This document shows, piece by piece, positions 60,201 through 64,000 of a DNA stretch of 64,000 nucleotides; within the stretch, counting starts at the first letter, position 1; the number at the start of each line of letters is the position of its first letter. The stretch is from Myrica gale. Taxonomy: Eukaryota > Streptophyta > Magnoliopsida > Fagales > Myricaceae. The stretch is from NCBI GenBank assembly GCA_963930655.1, contig OZ005619.1:21165752-21229751 (forward strand), read 5' to 3'. Both the position numbers and the translations under genes were made by a program. The notes below the pieces were generated by a model. The model was not told the DNA's origin. It worked only from the letters and a program-made list of their open reading frames with translations, and did not search any database.

Positions 60201-61092
60201 GAGATTTAACAGAATAGACGGGGGTTCTACTTTACATTCTATAATATGTTCTAAGGTGGAAGGAATATCGACAAGAAACAAAGCTTGTTCCCTATGGAAA
60301 AAAAAAAAGGTAGGAAATTTCAAGCACATTCTAAATTACAATCCTTTTTCCCTTTTTATTTGTGAGAAAAAAGTGTCCCTCCAAAATCTATTGAATCAAT
60401 AGAGAAATACGGCTTTATCTAATTCATTCACTCTGCAATAACCTAAACATGATCTCATGCAAAGGGAATAATAGCAATTAAAGAAAACCCATGAAGCAGT
60501 ATAATTAGATCACTCCAAAAATGATATAACTACCTAAACCCATAAACTCAGTAAAAATAAAGTATCACATCCTGTTCATGTTTATCATAAGAGATTAATA
60601 TTTTTTCATTACAAACCTCCCCTTTTTCTGGCAAGCGAGCTGCCCTGACTTCACAGTGTACAACCAAAAAAGGTATAGAATTCCTTAAATGCAATTGCAA
60701 AACCCTAAAATCAACTCTGCCTGTTTCTCTTCAACTAAAAAGATCGCAGCTGCATCCACAATCCTAAAGCGCTCCATTTTCGCATAAATGCTCTTTGGAC
60801 AATTTAAAACAGTCAACGAAAGACTCAATCGATTCTTATATTCTGAACCCTAAAATTCAGCTCCAAAAGTGAACCTTATTTTCAAAAAAACCCTAGGTTC
60901 GACCAAAATCTCAAAGTTTCACATCCAGTAAATAAACGAGCAATAGAACCCGTCTACATATACCCGAGACTTGGAGTCACTGTTGTCGTCCAGACCGCCA
61001 TGGCTGCCACCATGAGGTTGGGGGGAGGACCCACCGCCATAATTGTCAGCATCCTCCCCGTTGACTTCGTATCTTCCTTCGTAATCAGACAT
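54240..61092 (-). CDS. U2AF65: Splicing factor U2AF large subunit (U2AF65)
   Basis: Thirteen exons with consistent phases, 586 residues: 61092-60964, 59874-59588, 59341-59228, 57687-57599, 56964-56894, 56783-56736, 56648-56589, 56434-56374, 56255-56143, 56043-55597, 55489-55354, 55074-55007 and 54377-54240. The N-terminus [14 protein letters not shown] leads into an RD/RE/RS-rich domain (residues 44-178), then [14 protein letters not shown]1 starts at [15 protein letters not shown] (about 251-333) and RRM2 at [17 protein letters not shown] (about 371-450). The C-terminal UHM (about 485-580) includes [19 protein letters not shown] and ends FAQADYDG. It recognises the polypyrimidine tract with U2AF35 at 3' splice sites in the nucleus. 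Introns carry a SINE and two MITEs. Exon 6 could start one codon later because its acceptor is CAGCAG. Confidence 0.95.
54585..54785. mobile_element. MITE of a five-copy family, copy 4, in the last U2AF65 intron
   Basis: Contains ATAATCTCTCCTCCATCAAATCATAT and CTCTCCACTTTTTCACCAACTC, the family's internal motifs, between short ends with AAACCAAAATTTTGG and its mirror CCAAAATTTTGATTTGC. A C11-type run lies inside. Ends are approximate. Confidence 0.55.
58333..58524 (-). mobile_element. tRNA-derived SINE in U2AF65 intron 3
   Basis: About 190 bp on the minus strand, the same sense as the gene. The 5' end has a box A-like TTGGTGTGGTGGTAAGG and a box B-like GTTCGAGCC (58474-58466), the split pol III promoter of tRNA-derived SINEs. 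The 3' end is AT-rich after GGATTTCCTCGTCATAAAAA. An 11-bp target duplication TGTTTGTACAT flanks it at 58322-58332 and 58525-58535. Not clearly assignable to a named plant SINE family, although the GGCCGGGGTTTG region resembles the Au type. Confidence 0.85.
58578..58785. mobile_element. MITE of a five-copy family, copy 5, in U2AF65 intron 3
   Basis: The ends GGCTGCGTTTGCCAACATAA and TTACAACACAAACACAACC are mirror-related. The interior has TCTCTCTCCTATCAAAAAATA and CACCTTTTCACTAAACCCAATACC. It lies 43 bp from the SINE duplication. Confidence 0.6.
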
Positions 61093-63907
61093 CTCAGCGT
61101 TGCTTTTCTCAATCTCGATCTCTGTCTTACTTCACGGGTGTTTCTCCTCGGAAAATTTGCTCTGGCTGATTTGGACGGAAATTGGAAAACACTCAAAACA
61201 CTGAAATCACTAGGGCTCGGGGAGGGTTCCCAACTTTATAACTGGCCCGCACTCCGCAGTGAACGTGTTTGTACACATCGCCAAACCCCCCCCCCCCCCA
61301 AAAAAAACATTGCAAACAAATAACCTTTTTTTTCTAAGTGAAACGAACAAATAACCAATCGTGGATATTTACCACCCAAAAAAAAAACAACCATGGGTAT
61401 TATGGTAAATCAATAAAAAGAAAGCTATTTGTTTTTTTCTGCCTTTGATAAATACTGTAAAAAAAACCCCAATAAACATGTAGATAATAGAACTTTCCAT
61501 CACGTGGAGCGCCATCAGTATTCATGTTTGTTGGCATTAATTGCACATAGAGCATCTTTCCACTCACACTCTCAATTTCACGGTTATTATATCGCCTTCT
61601 TTAATTCCTTTATCATTTCACTCACACTCTTAATATTTCACTCTCATTCTTTAAGAGGTAACCATTTTAACTATCATGTTCGTTATAGATATACATGGGC
61701 GGCTCAAGTTGCCAGGTTGAGCATTTCAATAATTTTTCAAGAGTTGGATTGTACGTATTGCCACCTTAGAAAGGGTGAACCAAAGTTCAATAGTTTAATG
61801 GGTGATGGAGATTTTCTTATTTTGGAGTTTGGGATAGGTTAAGCCTCACTTCGTCTCTCTCGCCCCTCTTGGTTGTAACAAACTAAATAAGAAGTGCACT
61901 GTATGGGAGATTGGAAGTTCTAAGGAAGTAACCATTAGGGTAGTTGTTTCTGTCTATTTGAACTCTTTTCAAGCTCTTATGATATTGAAATATTATTACT
62001 TATCGATGGAGGGGTGAAAGAAATGCAATGACTGATTATAGCATCGCATTGATCAGAATTTTGTGCTCAAATGTTTGATGAAAGTTCTCTCAATGAGATG
62101 GTCCTGATGATTTCCAAATATTTTACACTTATACCTACTAAAGTTGGAGTGAAAACATTATTTCACAAGAAACATCCGCATACTACAAAAGGGAAAAAAG
62201 TTGGGTTTCTCAGCTGGGATGCACCAACTTGAATTTAAAGCATTTTCACGCAGGGGATTGGGAGTGGATGAAGCGCACCAGTATATCACCATACATCTCC
62301 TATGACAGAAAAACAAGCACCTGAAAAGCGCAAGTTGCACATGCTTGAGCGTCCTCATATCATGTAGCTTGCTTTTCTTCGTAGCCTGAATTTGATCAAA
62401 TTTTTTTGTTCTCATTAATCCAATGAAACTATGTACAATCACGTTGAACTTCCATCGCCATTTTTCAAGACCCATGCGGAACCCTTGGAAACACAAATAT
62501 CACTCATTACCTGCATAAAGATTATTATTATCAAGATTACCTGCAATTCGCATGGCATTATGTGCGCATAACTGCAGTAATAAGGAATGCGAACTTAGAT
62601 GCAGCAAAATGCACTGGATTTACTTTGAATTCTTAGTAGCGCATGAGTAGTACTACGAAACACAAGATTCATGACTTACTATTAATCCTCAAAAGGTTCA
62701 TGAATCAGCAAATGAAAAAGAAAATACATCATCAGGTGCAGATCTGAAAAGAAGACAAACTCCTAGCAAGGGAATGCATATGAAGAAGCACCACTGATCT
62801 CTGAACTAAAAAAAAATTGGAGGTATCGAGATGAGCTCAACATTGTTCTAATATTATGCTGATGGGAAGTAGGAAATCTCAATCACTTGTGTACTTTCTT
62901 AGGTCTCTTAGTTTTTGGTAGTTGACTATACCTGAAGAACAGTACAACACAATCTTATCGAAGCTCTTAACAAAAATTTATGATCACACTCGTTTATCAA
63001 AGGAAGATCCATCTATGAACATCATTACTAAGTGCCCTATTAGAAGCGACAAATAATTTGAAGAAGATTAGTTGAAATATAAACATACATCGGACATAGA
63101 TTGGTAGATGGGTAAGATTTGAACATTCTATCCAACACCATCGACCCACCCTTCCTTTACCACATGAGCAAAGGCCTACTTGCAATCATACATCAAAGAA
63201 CTTGTGTGCCAAATAAATCGAATGAAATCATTATTCCCAACAGTAAGAAAACCAACATATGTGACTTCTGCTTATTCGATCGCAACAATCATGCTCTGAA
63301 CCAAACCCACATGATGTGACTTGACTTTTGCTTATTTGATCACAACACTCGTGCTCCAAATTTCAATCAGTTTTTTATTTGGGTTAAGTATGAATCTTGA
63401 TTTTCATAAAGCACAATATTGTAATATGGTTAAATACTTCGGTTGAAGTTAAAACTTTGTGACAGCCAAGACCTCTCGAATCAAATTTGAAAGTGCATTC
63501 TCTGGCTAAGTGTTCGAATCCTCTTACTATCATAATGAGAAGCATGATCATGTAGGTGACATCCCAGCCATGTAATGTTAACTTGGTGGCTTCGAATGCA
63601 TCCCCATCATGAAGGTGAATGGGTCCCTTGGGTATTGCATGATCGTTGCCACACCCTAAACTGCATATCGCAGACACAAGTCACATGTTGTGAACAAGAA
63701 CATGAGAGGATCCAGATCCATCCAGTCAAGAACTACCCTCTACACGCTTTCTCTGGGGCAAGTCCCCTCTTGCATTTGGTAACACTAACCACTTGCAAAA
63801 ACAAACTCCTTCCATGCATTATGTTGACGCTGTTGTCATTGTTCTTACTTATTTATACGTCGAAGAAGATCAAAGGCATATCTGAATAAACACAATTAAC
63901 CACTGAC
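61093..63907. other. U2AF65 promoter region and intergenic sequence
   Basis: The first ~150 bp hold the U2AF65 leader. A C14 run followed by an A run lies at 61286-61307. Beyond that no gene, RNA or delimitable element was recognised; open frames are short and unconvincing. Confidence 0.45.
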
Positions 63908-64000
63908 CTTACTATATTCATTATTCGTGATATCCCTCTTAAGAACCATCTTGGCAGCTTGAAATACATCAGCCTTTTTAAGCATTGCATCATGTGGTTT
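63908..64000 (-). CDS. Possible partial exon at the window edge, unidentified
   Basis: The minus strand from 64000 reads KPHDAMLKKADVFQAAKMVL then KRDITNNEYSK with no stop, ending at a plausible donor (AGTAAG|GTCAGT). The residue composition looks protein-like. I do not recognise the family, and only 93 bases are visible, so it may be chance. Confidence 0.35.

Noticed and set aside
63480-63530. tRNA-like GTTCGAATCC motif
   Set aside because: No acceptor stem, D-arm or anticodon arm can be drawn around it.

Overview
This window is nuclear DNA from a flowering plant, most likely a dicot and probably a long-lived or woody one. The evidence is GT-AG introns in plant-family genes, AT-rich intergenic DNA, and a dense load of small transposons: MITEs, TRIM-type LTR elements, a tRNA-derived SINE and L1-derived retroposons. 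The species cannot be named from the sequence.

Eight protein genes with continuous frames were rebuilt exon by exon, plus one gene with a single internal stop and two heavily decayed gene remnants. From left to right: an ANP32-type LRR/acidic nuclear protein (minus, 1256-4547); the plant-specific TFIIB-related protein PBRP (minus, 8329-11556, with an in-frame stop cutting off its conserved tail); a DUF1195 membrane protein (minus, 16439-17035); a DUF620 protein (minus, 19106-20867); two tandem polyol/monosaccharide transporter (PLT) copies, one wrecked (22510-27591) and one with a single internal stop (28723-30531); an OVATE family protein (plus, 38443-39525); the plastid outer-envelope pore OEP24 (plus, 46405-47925); a decayed SF3B4 remnant (minus, 48950-49881); a mitochondrial-ribosome PPR protein (minus, 52168-53370); and the splicing factor U2AF65 in 13 exons (minus, 54240-61092). 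A possible partial exon sits at the right edge.

The gene order is informative. From memory, the Arabidopsis At4g36650-At4g36690 block holds PBRP, DUF1195, PLT6, a PPR gene and U2AF65A. The duplicated At2g18480-At2g18520 block holds PLT3, OFP7, SF3B4 and the paralogous PPR gene. The window carries members of both lists in one line, which is what the segment would look like before the two Arabidopsis copies lost different genes. On that reading the SF3B4 remnant is an ancestral gene dying in place.

The intergenic DNA and introns hold well-delimited mobile elements. Three short L1-type retroposons carry poly-A tails and 14-16 bp target duplications; one lies 78 bp upstream of the PBRP start codon. 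A TRIM with a perfect 5-bp target duplication and a Mutator-like MITE with a 10-bp duplication both sit inside the dead PLT copy. A SINE with an 11-bp duplication lies in a U2AF65 intron. There are also two ~0.85-1.1 kb elements with very long inverted repeats, one MITE family in five places, and a related MITE pair either side of the DUF620 gene. I saw no tRNA or rRNA gene and no CRISPR array, and nothing that amounts to a new multi-gene system.
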